Source: JAFALK01 sp042701975
GTDB taxonomy: Bacteria; Pseudomonadota; Gammaproteobacteria; Burkholderiales; Burkholderiaceae_C
Assembly (NCBI GenBank): GCA_042701975.1
Contig: CP170561.1
Coordinates: 3,286,001 to 3,350,000, forward strand
Direction: 5' to 3'
Length of the DNA: 64,000 bases
Part shown: positions 43,359-51,212 of the stretch, piece by piece
Numbering within the stretch: position 1 is the first letter of the stretch
How the letters are laid out: every line of letters starts with the position of its first letter
Translations under genes and position numbers: made by a program
Notes under the pieces: model-generated
Told to the model about the DNA's origin: nothing
The model's database searches: none
Seen by the model: only the letters and a program-made list of their open reading frames with translations

Positions 43359-43656
43359 CGCGTCCCCTCGGCTGATGCTGATGAGTTGATCGCTGAGAGC
43401 AATGCTGCTCAGTGATGGAAACTCTAGGCTCCGAGCGGAGGATCTATGCGATGACTTTCAAGAGAGATTCAGCACGGCGACCCAGCCGCGCGCAATGGCA
43501 GGCGCCCTGTGTGATCGCCTCGCAGCAAGAGAGCTGAGCGCGGCGCGCACACAGGCGCAACTGCACTCTCGGATCGCTAGAGCGTCAACGAGGAACGTTC
43601 ACCGGTTGCGGCGAATTGCCGGCGTCCGGCAATTGGAGTGATCGTGTCCCTGCCGA

Positions 43657-43848
43657 CTACCGGATTCGGGCCGATAGGTTCTGCAACTGTCGCAGTTGCT
43701 GGCGCTGTGCGTCCTGAATCGCATCCAACTGCTTCGCCATCTCGAGAAGCCCGGAGTAAAGACTGTGCTTTTCCTGATCAGCTTGGGAGCCGTCCAAGCC
43801 CATCGGGAGCAGATTGATGTTCTCTGCGAAGAATTTCATTGCGCTCAT
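43657..43848 (-). CDS. Small coiled-coil protein upstream of the VirB operon
   Basis: A 63-aa protein. After MSAMKFFAENINLLPMGLDG it is helical with a Leu/Gln heptad-like C-terminus (LLEMAKQLDAIQDAQRQQL). GGGAGC lies 7 bases before the ATG. No family is recognised. It follows the SPFH gene in the same direction. Confidence 0.6.
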   Translation of the reverse strand: MSAMKFFAENINLLPMGLDGSQADQEKHSLYSGLLEMAKQLDAIQDAQRQQLRQLQNLSARIR

Positions 43849-43908
43849 GGCGTTGCTCCCTGGCGAGCTGGTTGGGGTGCGAGCCACCTGGATTGCCGGG
43901 GCTGGGTC

Positions 43909-43986
43909 TCATCCCACCGCCCCTTCGTTCCCGTACTGGCTCCGCGTTGACGATGCGCTGGTCGAGCGCCTCAGGAAGCCGTACAT
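43909..43986 (-). CDS. Possible 25-residue leader or micropeptide
   Basis: A 25-codon frame (MYGFLRRSTSASSTRSQYGN and five more residues) begins five bases after a full AGGAGG Shine-Dalgarno sequence (43992-43997), 18 bases beyond the SPFH stop. Its stop overlaps another ATG (ATGA at 43909-43912). The ribosome-binding site is the only strong evidence. Confidence 0.35.
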   Translation of the reverse strand: MYGFLRRSTSASSTRSQYGNEGAVG

Positions 43987-44004
43987 CGGCACCTCCTGTC
44001 CGTT

Positions 44005-44919
44005 TCATGCGGCCTCTGCTGCACTGGCTACGGGCTCGACGCCGCCCCTCCTAGCGGGAGTCGCAGTCCCGGCGCCCCCCGCCAGAAGTCCTGTACTGAG
44101 CGCCATCGCGGCCCCTACACCTGGGTTCAAGCTGTCGACCATTGAACTTGGGACCAGGATCGTTGTTCCGCGCTCCTTGGTCGTCTCATAGATGATGTTC
44201 ATGGCGCGAAGCTGCAGGGCGCCTGGCTGGCTGGCGTAGATCTTGGCGGCGTCGACGAACTTGCTTGCAATCTCAGCCTCCGCGGCCCCAAGAATGACAC
44301 GAGCCTGCTTCTCACGCTCAGCTTGCGCCTGGCGTGACATTGAGTCCTGCAATGCCTCCGGAATGGCGACGTCGCGAATTTCGACGGAGCGCACCGTGAT
44401 TCCCCATTCGGCGATCTTGACGCCGATTTCTTCGGATAGCTGGCGATCTGCGGCGCGCCGGTCTGACAACAACGCGGCCAGCATGGACGCGCCGATCATC
44501 TCGCGTAGCGAGGTCTGGGCCACGCGATCGATTGCTTGGCGGTAGTCGGTAATCGACAAGGCGGCCTTACGCGCATCATGCACGTGCCAGAAGATGATGG
44601 CATCCACATTGACAGGTACCGTGTCACGGGTAAGCGCCTGTTCTGCATTGAAGGCCGTTGTCTGGATGCGTTCATCGATCACGGCGACGACGCTGTCGAT
44701 CACCGGGATGATCGTGAACAGACCTGCACCCTTGACGCTCTGCAATTTGCCGGCGCGCAGGATGACGAACTTTTGCCAAGTGTTGGCCATTTTCAAGGAC
44801 TGGGAGACCACGACGGCGGCGAGCCAGAGCGCACCTCCAAGGACCATGAAGCCCTGAGTCAGCAGGAGGGCGCCCATTGCGGCCAGCAAGGCCGAGATGA
44901 ACAAGGTGATCGGATTCAT
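44005..44919 (-). CDS. SPFH/Band 7 (slipin-like) membrane protein
   Basis: A 304-aa stomatin/prohibitin-type protein. Two N-terminal hydrophobic segments are followed by the Band 7 domain (FVILRAGKLQSVKGAGLFTI; NVDAIIFWHVHDARKAAL; VRSVEIRDVAIPEALQDSM) and an Ala/Glu-rich oligomerising helix (QAEREKQARVILGAAEAEI). The ATG at 44919 overlaps the upstream stop by 4 bases, which supports this start over a TTG at 44931. An SPFH protein coupled to a conjugation operon may organise membrane domains; this is inference. Confidence 0.88.
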   Translation of the reverse strand: MNPITLFISALLAAMGALLLTQGFMVLGGALWLAAVVVSQSLKMANTWQKFVILRAGKLQSVKGAGLFTIIPVIDSVVAVIDERIQTTAFNAEQALTRDTVPVNVDAIIFWHVHDARKAALSITDYRQAIDRVAQTSLREMIGASMLAALLSDRRAADRQLSEEIGVKIAEWGITVRSVEIRDVAIPEALQDSMSRQAQAEREKQARVILGAAEAEIASKFVDAAKIYASQPGALQLRAMNIIYETTKERGTTILVPSSMVDSLNPGVGAAMALSTGLLAGGAGTATPARRGGVEPVASAAEAA

Positions 44920-45233
44920 ATTGGTGTCCAAGGGAGTGGCTGGGGTTGTTTTGCGTGCAATTTCGGGAGCGATGCCTTGCAGGCAACCTCTCTCGGTTGA
45001 CGCGCGTTGGCGTGCCGATGAAGTGCCCGATTCACCTCGTACCCGGCTTGCTCTGCATGCGAGTGCGCGAGCGACGCATGATGAGCCGCAGCCTCTTGAT
45101 CGCCTATCTCCAGCTTGCCTGCTGCGGCCCTGTGCTGTACCGCAGCCAGTTCATGTTGTTCGGCGGCGTGCTGGTATATCAGCTGGCCGTTAGGCTGGGT
45201 GGCGCGCTCGTCGCCGAGATGGCTTTCACTCAT
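44916..45233 (-). CDS. Histidine/alanine-rich small helical protein
   Basis: A 105-aa protein with many H-A-A/E-H combinations (QHAAEQHELAAVQHRAAAGK; HHASLAHSHAEQAGYEV). GGAGGG precedes the ATG. It is translationally coupled to the SPFH gene. Similar His-rich helical proteins occur in mobile elements and in stress-related clusters, and may bind metal; function unknown. Confidence 0.65.
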   Translation of the reverse strand: MSESHLGDERATQPNGQLIYQHAAEQHELAAVQHRAAAGKLEIGDQEAAAHHASLAHSHAEQAGYEVNRALHRHANARQPREVACKASLPKLHAKQPQPLPWTPI

Positions 45234-45423
45234 GACGCCCTCCTAGATGTCCTGCGAATCCGCTTCGTTTTCGAAGCGCGCAGCTTCACACTAGGCCTTA
45301 TCCCGTCCTGCTTCTGTGCGCTTCCGCACTCGGGGACAGATGTTCGGTAGCCAGCGCAGCGGCCTGGATGACAGGCTGATTGCAGTCGAGAAAATGGCAT
45401 CACCGCAAAGATGGTCGGCTAGA

Positions 45424-45438
45424 CAGCTGATTCAGCTG
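45424..45438. promoter_or_regulatory. Palindrome CAGCTGA-T-TCAGCTG upstream of the DUF1488-like gene
   Basis: A perfect 7-bp inverted repeat with a one-base centre; a further TCAGCTGA lies at 45460-45467. It lies about 40 bases before the start codon and is a plausible regulator site, though no cognate protein is identified. Confidence 0.4.
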
Positions 45439-45478
45439 AGCGGCGCATACTGCCTTCGCTCAGCTGAACGAGGTGTGT

Positions 45479-45757
45479 ATGTCTATGCGGACGAGAAATG
45501 TGCAGTGGGATTCCCATGAGCAGGTCGTGCTCTTTCATTTCAGCGACGGGAATCGAGAGTTTTGCGCGAGCGTGACCAGCGCGTGCCTGCGGGACGACTT
45601 CGGCATGAAGTCATCATCGGACCCAAGAGACTGGGTTGCCGCATTCTTCTCGAACTGCGACGCTATCGATACGGCAGCGTTGAGGCTCCTGCAGAACGGC
45701 GAAGAAGAGCCGGTGCGATTGGTGTCCGGCAACATTCTTCACTTCCCACCGGTTTGA
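45479..45757 (+). CDS. DUF1488-like small protein
   Basis: A 92-aa protein. The order VQWDSHEQVVLFHFSDGNRE, then CLRDDFG, DPRDWVAAFFSNCDAI and AALRLLQNG follows the DUF1488 pattern (WD...V.F....G....C.I....L...FG). The ATG at 45479 is used. Function unknown. Transcribed away from the conjugation block. Confidence 0.65.
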   Translation: MSMRTRNVQWDSHEQVVLFHFSDGNREFCASVTSACLRDDFGMKSSSDPRDWVAAFFSNCDAIDTAALRLLQNGEEEPVRLVSGNILHFPPV

Positions 45758-46076
45758 ACTCAACGAATTGCACCGTATAGATGGCCTCTGGTGTGAGGAC
45801 GCCTCCCGCGCATTGGAGCGCGCCACTGGGGTGCCGGTTGCAGCTGGCGCTTGACTCTCAGACCGCAACCGACCAGCACTGGCGACGAGACAGGAAAGGA
45901 TGCCTAGCGTCGTCATCGGCAAAAAGGGTTTTGCAGGCATCTGCGCGTAGCGTTCAGGTACATTGCAGGTTCGCTGGGGCACGCTGTAAGTGACACCGCC
46001 CTTCAGTATTTCTCTTGAAGCGCCACCGGCGGAAGCGTCGCCCTTGTCGGGACAAGTCCATTTGCGGAGTTGTCCC
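45758..46076. other. Intergenic stretch
   Basis: 319 bases with no convincing gene. A plus-strand frame is open into the protease gene from a GTG at 45990, but codon content changes at the ATG at 46077. A promoter for the protease gene must lie here or upstream; no clear boxes were seen. Confidence 0.5.
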
Positions 46077-47186
46077 ATGTCATCCAACAGATCGCACCTT
46101 CCAAACGCCGACGATGAGGCCGCGCCCGCCGCGCGCTCCACGTTCTCAGAGCCAACGTTTCCATCGTCGAGGGCAGCAACTGGTGAACATGCCGAGTTGC
46201 AGCGCCAGGGCGCCAAGGCTGCCGCTCGCGGCGAAGCATTGGGGACGAACCCCATGCTTGCGTCAATCAACCAGCCCGATGCCACCGGCGAGAGCGAGGG
46301 GATGTGGTTCGGTCGCCGTGATGCCTGGGAAAGCGGGCACAACTCGCAGCAGTACCCGACAGCCTCGCCGGCTCGCGCTGCGGGTGGAACTGCCGCAAAC
46401 GAGCGCGCGGAGGACGAGGCGATCTTCGGCGTTACGCGCGTGCTCACATTTGCTGGGGGACGAAGTCTCACTTCGGCCAGCGGATTCTTTTTCCAGCGCG
46501 ACGGCAGGCTCTTTCTCGTCACCAGCCGCCATGTCCTGTTTGACGCTCCTTCAGGACATGCGCCTGACCGCATTGAAATCGAACTGCATACCGATCTGCG
46601 CGACCTGACGCAGTTGTCCACGCTATCGATTCTGCTGCATCGCGACGGAAGAGCTGCCTGGCACCAAGCACGCGATAGCGGTGGTGAAGTCGATGTTGCA
46701 ACTCTTGAGATCGACCGATCAGCAATGCCCACCAGTTGCGTCGTGCAAGCCTTCGGACTTCAGCACCTGGCGGTCGGCTTCGATCAGTTCGACGTCGGCG
46801 ACCGGCTTGCCATTCCAGGGTTCCCTCTGGGATTCTTCGACACGGTGCACCACCTGCCGGTGGTGCGGCAAGCCAGCGTCGCTTCGTTCTATGGTGTGCG
46901 CTTCCAGGGGCAAGGCTATTTTCTTACCGATGCCCGTATGCATCGCGGCAGCAGTGGCTCACCGGTGCTGGCGCGCGTGAGTTCGGCCAACGCAGGCAGG
47001 CCGCGTTGGTGCTTGCTCGGAGTGCACTCCAGCCGGATGGACATGATCACCCGTGACGCGGCGCAGGATGAATCATTGGGCTTGAACTGCGCTTGGTATG
47101 CCGACGTCTTGACGCTGCTGACAGAGAATTCCTTGTCAGGTTGCCAAGGCGTAGGCGCTCCTGCACCCGTCTTCGCTGACCACTGA
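46077..47186 (+). CDS. Trypsin-like serine protease
   Basis: A 369-aa protein. The protease domain covers about residues 125-360: His in LVTSRHVLFDAP, Asp in GGEVDVATLEID, Ser in MHRGSSGSPVLARV, giving a complete catalytic triad in S1-type order. The first 120 residues are polar and low complexity without a signal peptide, so the enzyme seems cytoplasmic or exported another way. CGGAG lies 7 bases before the ATG. No PDZ domain is present. Confidence 0.82.
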   Translation: MSSNRSHLPNADDEAAPAARSTFSEPTFPSSRAATGEHAELQRQGAKAAARGEALGTNPMLASINQPDATGESEGMWFGRRDAWESGHNSQQYPTASPARAAGGTAANERAEDEAIFGVTRVLTFAGGRSLTSASGFFFQRDGRLFLVTSRHVLFDAPSGHAPDRIEIELHTDLRDLTQLSTLSILLHRDGRAAWHQARDSGGEVDVATLEIDRSAMPTSCVVQAFGLQHLAVGFDQFDVGDRLAIPGFPLGFFDTVHHLPVVRQASVASFYGVRFQGQGYFLTDARMHRGSSGSPVLARVSSANAGRPRWCLLGVHSSRMDMITRDAAQDESLGLNCAWYADVLTLLTENSLSGCQGVGAPAPVFADH

Positions 47187-47525
47187 TAGGGCGTTGTGCG
47201 GGAGGCAAGCGGTCTCCGCCTCCTCACAGCCTCTCCTCACGCCGAACAGGCGTTTCGGCGCGTCGACGCGCAGCGAGGATGTGTAGCTGCCGCCATGTTC
47301 ATCGCGTGAGTTGTCTGGCGCACCGACAGGCTGCCACATAGATGTCAATCTAGGACGTCTACAAGGCACAGTGTTCCGATCTGGGCGAAGCCCAAAGCCG
47401 CAGATTCGACGTGCAGGCTAGGAAGGTCTTCGCTCCGCGTGCCCAGCTCGATCTCGTTACCTTGCATCGGCCCCGCGATGCTCTTCATCAAGCCCGCCGC
47501 ACCCAGACTAGTGAGGAAATGCAGT
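47187..47525. other. Intergenic stretch
   Basis: 339 bases between the protease and DUF2789 genes. Several short overlapping frames exist on both strands, but none has a start signal or recognisable sequence. Confidence 0.5.
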
Positions 47526-47807
47526 ATGGACACCACAACCCACCACAGCATTTCCGAGCTCTTTGCCCAACTTGGCTTGCCCAGTTCTTCTGCGGAGATT
47601 TTCCGGTTCATCGAACTGCATCGACCACTACCGCTGCAGCTGAATCTGTCGGAGGCGCCCTTCTGGACCAACAGCCAAATCACGTTCCTGAAGGAAGAGT
47701 GGCATGCCGACAATGGCGATTGGGCGCTGCTGATTGATCAACTCAGCGCCTTGCTACGTGAGCACCCCACTCAGGATGAGCTGCGGCCGGCGTGGGACGG
47801 ACGATGA
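47526..47807 (+). CDS. DUF2789 family protein
   Basis: A 93-aa protein of the DUF2789 family, marked by SELFAQLGLPSSSAEIFRFI, HRPLPLQLNLSEAPFW and FLKEEWHADNGDWALLIDQL. The family is common in beta- and gammaproteobacteria and has no assigned function. The ATG at 47526 opens MDTTTHHSI. It lies in a cluster of small stress-type genes. Confidence 0.82.
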   Translation: MDTTTHHSISELFAQLGLPSSSAEIFRFIELHRPLPLQLNLSEAPFWTNSQITFLKEEWHADNGDWALLIDQLSALLREHPTQDELRPAWDGR

Positions 47808-47919
47808 AGGCATGCCCGCTTGCTCGCATTGGCTGCGGTCCTTAACGCATGTGGTCACGATCAGCGGCCCCAAAAGTCCACCCCGGCTTGGATTGATCGC
47901 TGGCTCAAGGAAAACTCCG

Positions 47920-48330
47920 ATGGATCGGCAAGAGCAACTGGAGGAGTTCAGCGAAGTTCGCATTGTGTCGGTTGCATTGCGCCTTCGATGGAAGATGCTC
48001 TGGCGAGAGCGACGCCCATCCGTGAGAGCGAACCGCCTTCGACACCGCAGCTACAAATGGTTGGTTCCTGCACTCGGAACGATGTGCATCATCGCCCTGC
48101 TTGTCGCAATCTGTACTGTGGTCAGAGAAGGTTTACGCCAAGGGGAAGCAAGGCGCCACGCTGACGCTCTGGAAACAGAGGCGGCTTGGCGTTGCAATAC
48201 CCTGAGGATCAGCGCGCAACGAGAGGACTGTCTGCACCGCTATCGGCAAGAGCTACCTGACAACAGTTCAGGCATCCAGGCCTTGGTAAACGACGTGGCG
48301 AGGATACCGACTCGGCCCGGAACGCCCTGA
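47920..48330 (+). CDS. Small single-pass membrane protein, hypothetical
   Basis: A 136-aa protein. A basic N-terminus (LRWKMLWRERRPSVRANRLR) precedes one transmembrane helix (LVPALGTMCIIALLVAICTV, about residues 50-70), and a polar domain with two cysteines follows. AAGGA lies 7 bases before the ATG. No family is recognised. Confidence 0.5.
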   Translation: MDRQEQLEEFSEVRIVSVALRLRWKMLWRERRPSVRANRLRHRSYKWLVPALGTMCIIALLVAICTVVREGLRQGEARRHADALETEAAWRCNTLRISAQREDCLHRYRQELPDNSSGIQALVNDVARIPTRPGTP

Positions 48331-48407
48331 CGCAGGTAGAAAATCCGAGATTGGAATTTCAGTCGCGATGATGATCGCTGCCAATTGCCCACCGCCCACC
48401 AAGCGCC

Positions 48408-48674
48408 TCACGCAGCGTTGACGAATGCAAGCTTCGAGTATTGGCGGAACAAGGTCCACTGCTCTTTGTTGGCGCTGCGCAGGTCGCTGCTCACCTGCAG
48501 CCTCTCCCAGAGCATGAGCCAATCATCGGGCGTGTTGTCCACGCGCGCTATGGCCTCGGCAAAAAAGGCCAGGGCTTCATCGATCTCCGCTTTGGATCGC
48601 GGAGGATCGAGAGATCGGTCGGGCTGCAGGATCAAACAGATCTCCGGTGAAGGTGCCGCCAGAAGTGGGAGCAC
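48408..48674 (-). CDS. Hypothetical protein
   Basis: An 88-aa frame from a GTG at 48674. The C-terminal 60 residues (KAEIDEALAFFAEAIARVDN; WLMLWERLQVSSDLRSANKE) read like a real helical protein. It follows the DUF1840 gene by 69 bases on the same strand. The start is uncertain and no family is recognised. Confidence 0.5.
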   Translation of the reverse strand: MLPLLAAPSPEICLILQPDRSLDPPRSKAEIDEALAFFAEAIARVDNTPDDWLMLWERLQVSSDLRSANKEQWTLFRQYSKLAFVNAA

Positions 48675-48743
48675 AGCAAGCCAAGCCGGAGAACGCGACT
48701 CGGTACGCGGACACGCCAGTCTTTCAACGGTTGCCCAATTGGG

Positions 48744-49061
48744 TCAGACACCCCAGACGATGGCTTGGCCTTCCGTTCGCGCACGTTTCATCATCTCGAT
48801 CAGCGGCCAGGCGCTTTGCCGGAGCGTTACCTCATCCGGCGCTGCGGACGCCCTGAAGGTGGTAATTCCCGGGCCTCTGCCCAAGTGAGCCTGCTCTTCT
48901 CTGACGGCAGTCTCCAAGGCTTGAATAGCCGGGGAAATTTCCTGGGACAGCAGGATTCCCGGGTGATCCACCGCCTTGCCCATCACACGAAGCAGGTGAC
49001 CACCGACCCGGCTCGTCATCATGATCTCCCCTGTCGCCTGACACTTGAATTTGTAGAGCAT
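48744..49061 (-). CDS. DUF1840 family protein
   Basis: A 105-aa protein. The pattern MLYKFKCQATGEIMM, then LLRVMGK, ILLSQEISPAIQALE, VTLRQSAWPLIEMMKRA and the terminal IVWGV match DUF1840, a Burkholderiales-rich family of unknown function. The ATG at 49061 is used; a TTG two codons upstream is possible. Confidence 0.85.
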   Translation of the reverse strand: MLYKFKCQATGEIMMTSRVGGHLLRVMGKAVDHPGILLSQEISPAIQALETAVREEQAHLGRGPGITTFRASAAPDEVTLRQSAWPLIEMMKRARTEGQAIVWGV

Positions 49062-49199
49062 CACCAACCTCGCTTCTCATTGTTTGTTTCCACATTGATA
49101 GGCCGACTCCGTCTGCGCGGAGTTGCGGCCGCAGAAAGCCATGAACCGGCACCTAGCCACTGCGAAGCAGTGGCGCGTCGGCCATGGAGATGATCAGAG

Positions 49200-49373
49200 C
49201 TAGCTGCTCGGGTTCGCACCATGACGATGGCGACGCAATCCAGACCACTGACATTGCAGGGCACTGCATTCATAGCGATAAACAGGGCAGAACAGGCTGA
49301 GAACTCGATCCAATGGGTGCCGGGGAATGCGGTGCAAGGGTGCACCGCAACGCAGGCAGAGAATGATGGGCAT
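49200..49373 (-). CDS. Small zinc-ribbon-like protein
   Basis: A 57-aa protein. Two cysteine pairs (CLRCG near the N-terminus; YECSALQCQWSG near the C-terminus) plus PRHPLDRVLSLFCPVYRY form a pattern typical of small zinc ribbons in beta-proteobacteria. An in-frame ATG at 49391 would add six residues. Longer extensions of this frame read as non-coding. Confidence 0.6.
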   Translation of the reverse strand: MPIILCLRCGAPLHRIPRHPLDRVLSLFCPVYRYECSALQCQWSGLRRHRHGANPSS

Positions 49374-49730
49374 TTGTCTGACTCGTCCCATGCCGCGCCG
49401 ACCGTGCGATGAATGAATCAATGGGAGCGCTTCGGACTTGTTCATATGCTCATCTCGGAAATGACATCTTGTGACTTCGCGCTGATCTTGCAAGGAATGC
49501 AGCGCGGCGTCGGTGCGTTGTCGAACCGACCGCGGCTCAGTTCCAGGAGCAAGCTGCCTGCACTTGGCATCCCTCCAGGAGGCGTTTTGAAGTTGCAAGC
49601 CATTTCCCGGCTGATATCGAGTGCGTTCACTCATCGACCTCCAGCCAGACCTCATCTTGAACGGACCAGCACAGCGTCGTTTTCCGTGCGCCGTGTCCGA
49701 GGGCCTCACGGCCGTGAGCGACAGCAGCTG
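49374..49730. other. Intergenic stretch
   Basis: 357 bases between divergent small genes (zinc ribbon on minus, 49731 gene on plus). Frames on both strands are open here but show no domain, start signal or codon pattern like the neighbours. It probably carries the two promoters. Confidence 0.45.
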
Positions 49731-50030
49731 ATGCAGCATCACGCGATCACCTTCAACGGTAGGAATTTTGTCTGTCAGGGCTACCGTTACGAAAACTTGG
49801 CTGACGCTGTCGCCTATAGGAAAAGAGCGCAACCTATAGACGAGACTGTCGCCTTTCCGGGAGACGTCTCCATTGAGATGGTGGAGATCCCCAAGCCAGA
49901 ACAGCGCTCCGTGATGCGCTCCCTGGCCGTCCGGTATCGCCTCGGATACTACTTTTGGGGACCCTATCGGTACGAGCGGCTGCGGGATGCGCTAGATGCC
50001 GCGCTGCGCGGCATCCCGAGTTCAAATTGA
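49731..50030 (+). CDS. Hypothetical protein with two Y-R-Y-E repeats
   Basis: A 99-aa protein. The segments GYRYENLADAVAYRKR (about residues 18-33) and PYRYERLRDALDAA (about 80-93) look like two copies of one short motif, with a charged linker between. The ATG at 49731 has only a weak Shine-Dalgarno sequence. No family name is known to me. Confidence 0.55.
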   Translation: MQHHAITFNGRNFVCQGYRYENLADAVAYRKRAQPIDETVAFPGDVSIEMVEIPKPEQRSVMRSLAVRYRLGYYFWGPYRYERLRDALDAALRGIPSSN

Positions 50031-50073
50031 ACTCACCTCCCCGTGGGGTTGCGGCATGGCCGTTGGAATGCCC

Positions 50074-50325
50074 TCAGATCTCCCCTTGCTCGATCCACCG
50101 GGTGAGCAATCTCTTCAGTTGATACGCGCTAGGTACGCGATTCTTCGCCAGACCGGTGACGGTCATGAGGCGCGGATGCACCAGCGTGACGACGCCAAGG
50201 GAGTCCTGTATGGTGCCTCCGGTGATGGCAAATGATGCCCTCGGCGCGCCGCCTTCAGGTTGGATCGTGACGTCGAAGTCGAATTCAAGGCCATCGGCGA
50301 TCGTGACGGTCCCAGTCATGTTCAT
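50074..50325 (-). CDS. Hypothetical protein
   Basis: An 83-aa protein, beta-rich at the N-terminus (TGTVTIADGLEFDFDVTIQP) and helical at the C-terminus (PSAYQLKRLLTRWIEQGEI). GGAGAG lies 5-10 bases before the ATG. It is convergent with the 49731 gene and divergent from the broken Crp/Fnr gene. No family recognised. Confidence 0.55.
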   Translation of the reverse strand: MNMTGTVTIADGLEFDFDVTIQPEGGAPRASFAITGGTIQDSLGVVTLVHPRLMTVTGLAKNRVPSAYQLKRLLTRWIEQGEI

Positions 50326-50444
50326 GGCACTCTCTCCAATAGGCAATCGTCACCTCGGACCGCCACGCCGTCTGTGCGATACCGAACACATAGGAAGGTG
50401 CCCGCCGTCTATAGTCGTGCGCAAATCTCCCGGATCGGAAAACC

Positions 50445-51167
50445 ATGTCTCTGGCAGTGGAAATCCGCAAGAACCACCTTCTTGCGCGCCTCACTCATGA
50501 GGAACTGGCGCGCTGGCTCCCGCGTCTGGAACCCGTGGAGATGCCGCTGGGGCAAGTTCTCTACGAATCGGGACGAACGCTCAGCCACGTCTACTTTCCG
50601 ACCACGTCCATCGTGTCGTTGCTCTACGTCTTAGAGAATGGTGCGTCGGCCGAGATTGCTGTCACTGGCTACGAAGGCATCGTCGGAATCTCTCTGTTCA
50701 TGGGAGGGGAGTCGACACCAAGTCGAGCGGTCGTGCAGAGCGCCGGCGCGGGATTTCGTCTGCCAGCACAAGCGATCAAGGATGAGTTCAATCGCGCCGG
50801 GCCGATGATGCATCTGCTCTTGCGCTACACCCAAGCGCTGATCACGCAGATGTCGCAGACGGCGGTCTGTAATCGGCACCACTCTCTCGACACTCAGCTC
50901 TGTCGGTGGTTGCTATTGAGTCTGGACCGCTTGTAAGGCAGTGAGTTGCGGATGACGCAAGAGCTCATCGCCAACATGCTGGGCGTGCTACGAGAGGGCG
51001 TGACAGAGGCCGCGCTGAAACTGCAAGCTGCAGGCTTAATTCGTTACGCACGAGGGCACATCTCAGTTCTCGATCGAGAAGGCCTGGAGAAACGTACCTG
51101 CGAGTGCTATGCCGTAGTGAAGAAAGAATACGACCGCTTGCTTCCTATGTACGTTGACCCACTGTGA
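50445..51167 (+). pseudogene. Crp/Fnr family regulator interrupted by an in-frame stop
   Basis: The 5' part (codons 1-163) has a cNMP-binding-like domain (LESGRTLSHVYFPTTSIVSL-type sequence; GYEGIVGISLFMGGESTPSR). TAA at 50934-50936 follows LLLSLDRL. The same frame continues with GSELRMTQELIANMLGV and the HTH through YVVKKEYDRLL-type sequence to 51165. A single base change (for example TCA to TAA) explains the break. The recognition helix reads VLREGV where relatives have VRREGV. Reinitiation at TTG 50946 or ATG 50952 could make a free HTH fragment. Confidence 0.85.
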
Positions 51168-51212
51168 GTCAGCCCCGCGGCGCGCAAAGTAGGAGCACTG
51201 CGGGAGGCTCAT

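Larger units (their letters stand above)
27445..45233 (-). mobile_element. Conjugation (VirB/VirD4, MPF-T-like) module of an integrative element
   Basis: About 19 same-strand genes include VirB1-B6, B8-B11 and VirD4 plus accessory proteins (DUF1173, LPD7, OmpA-like, TrbM-like, SPFH). Extensive 4-base overlaps point to one or two long transcripts. No relaxase, integrase, virB7 or partition gene was found in the window, so boundaries are those of the recognised gene block, not of the whole mobile element. Confidence 0.7.

Noticed and set aside
43402..43641. 79-aa plus-strand frame between the TrbM-like gene and the small coiled-coil gene
   Set aside because: No Shine-Dalgarno and Arg-rich composition; more likely the promoter region of the minus-strand operon.
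45614..46732. 372-aa minus-strand frame over the protease gene
   Set aside because: Ser/Arg-rich shadow composition; the plus strand holds a full catalytic triad in order.
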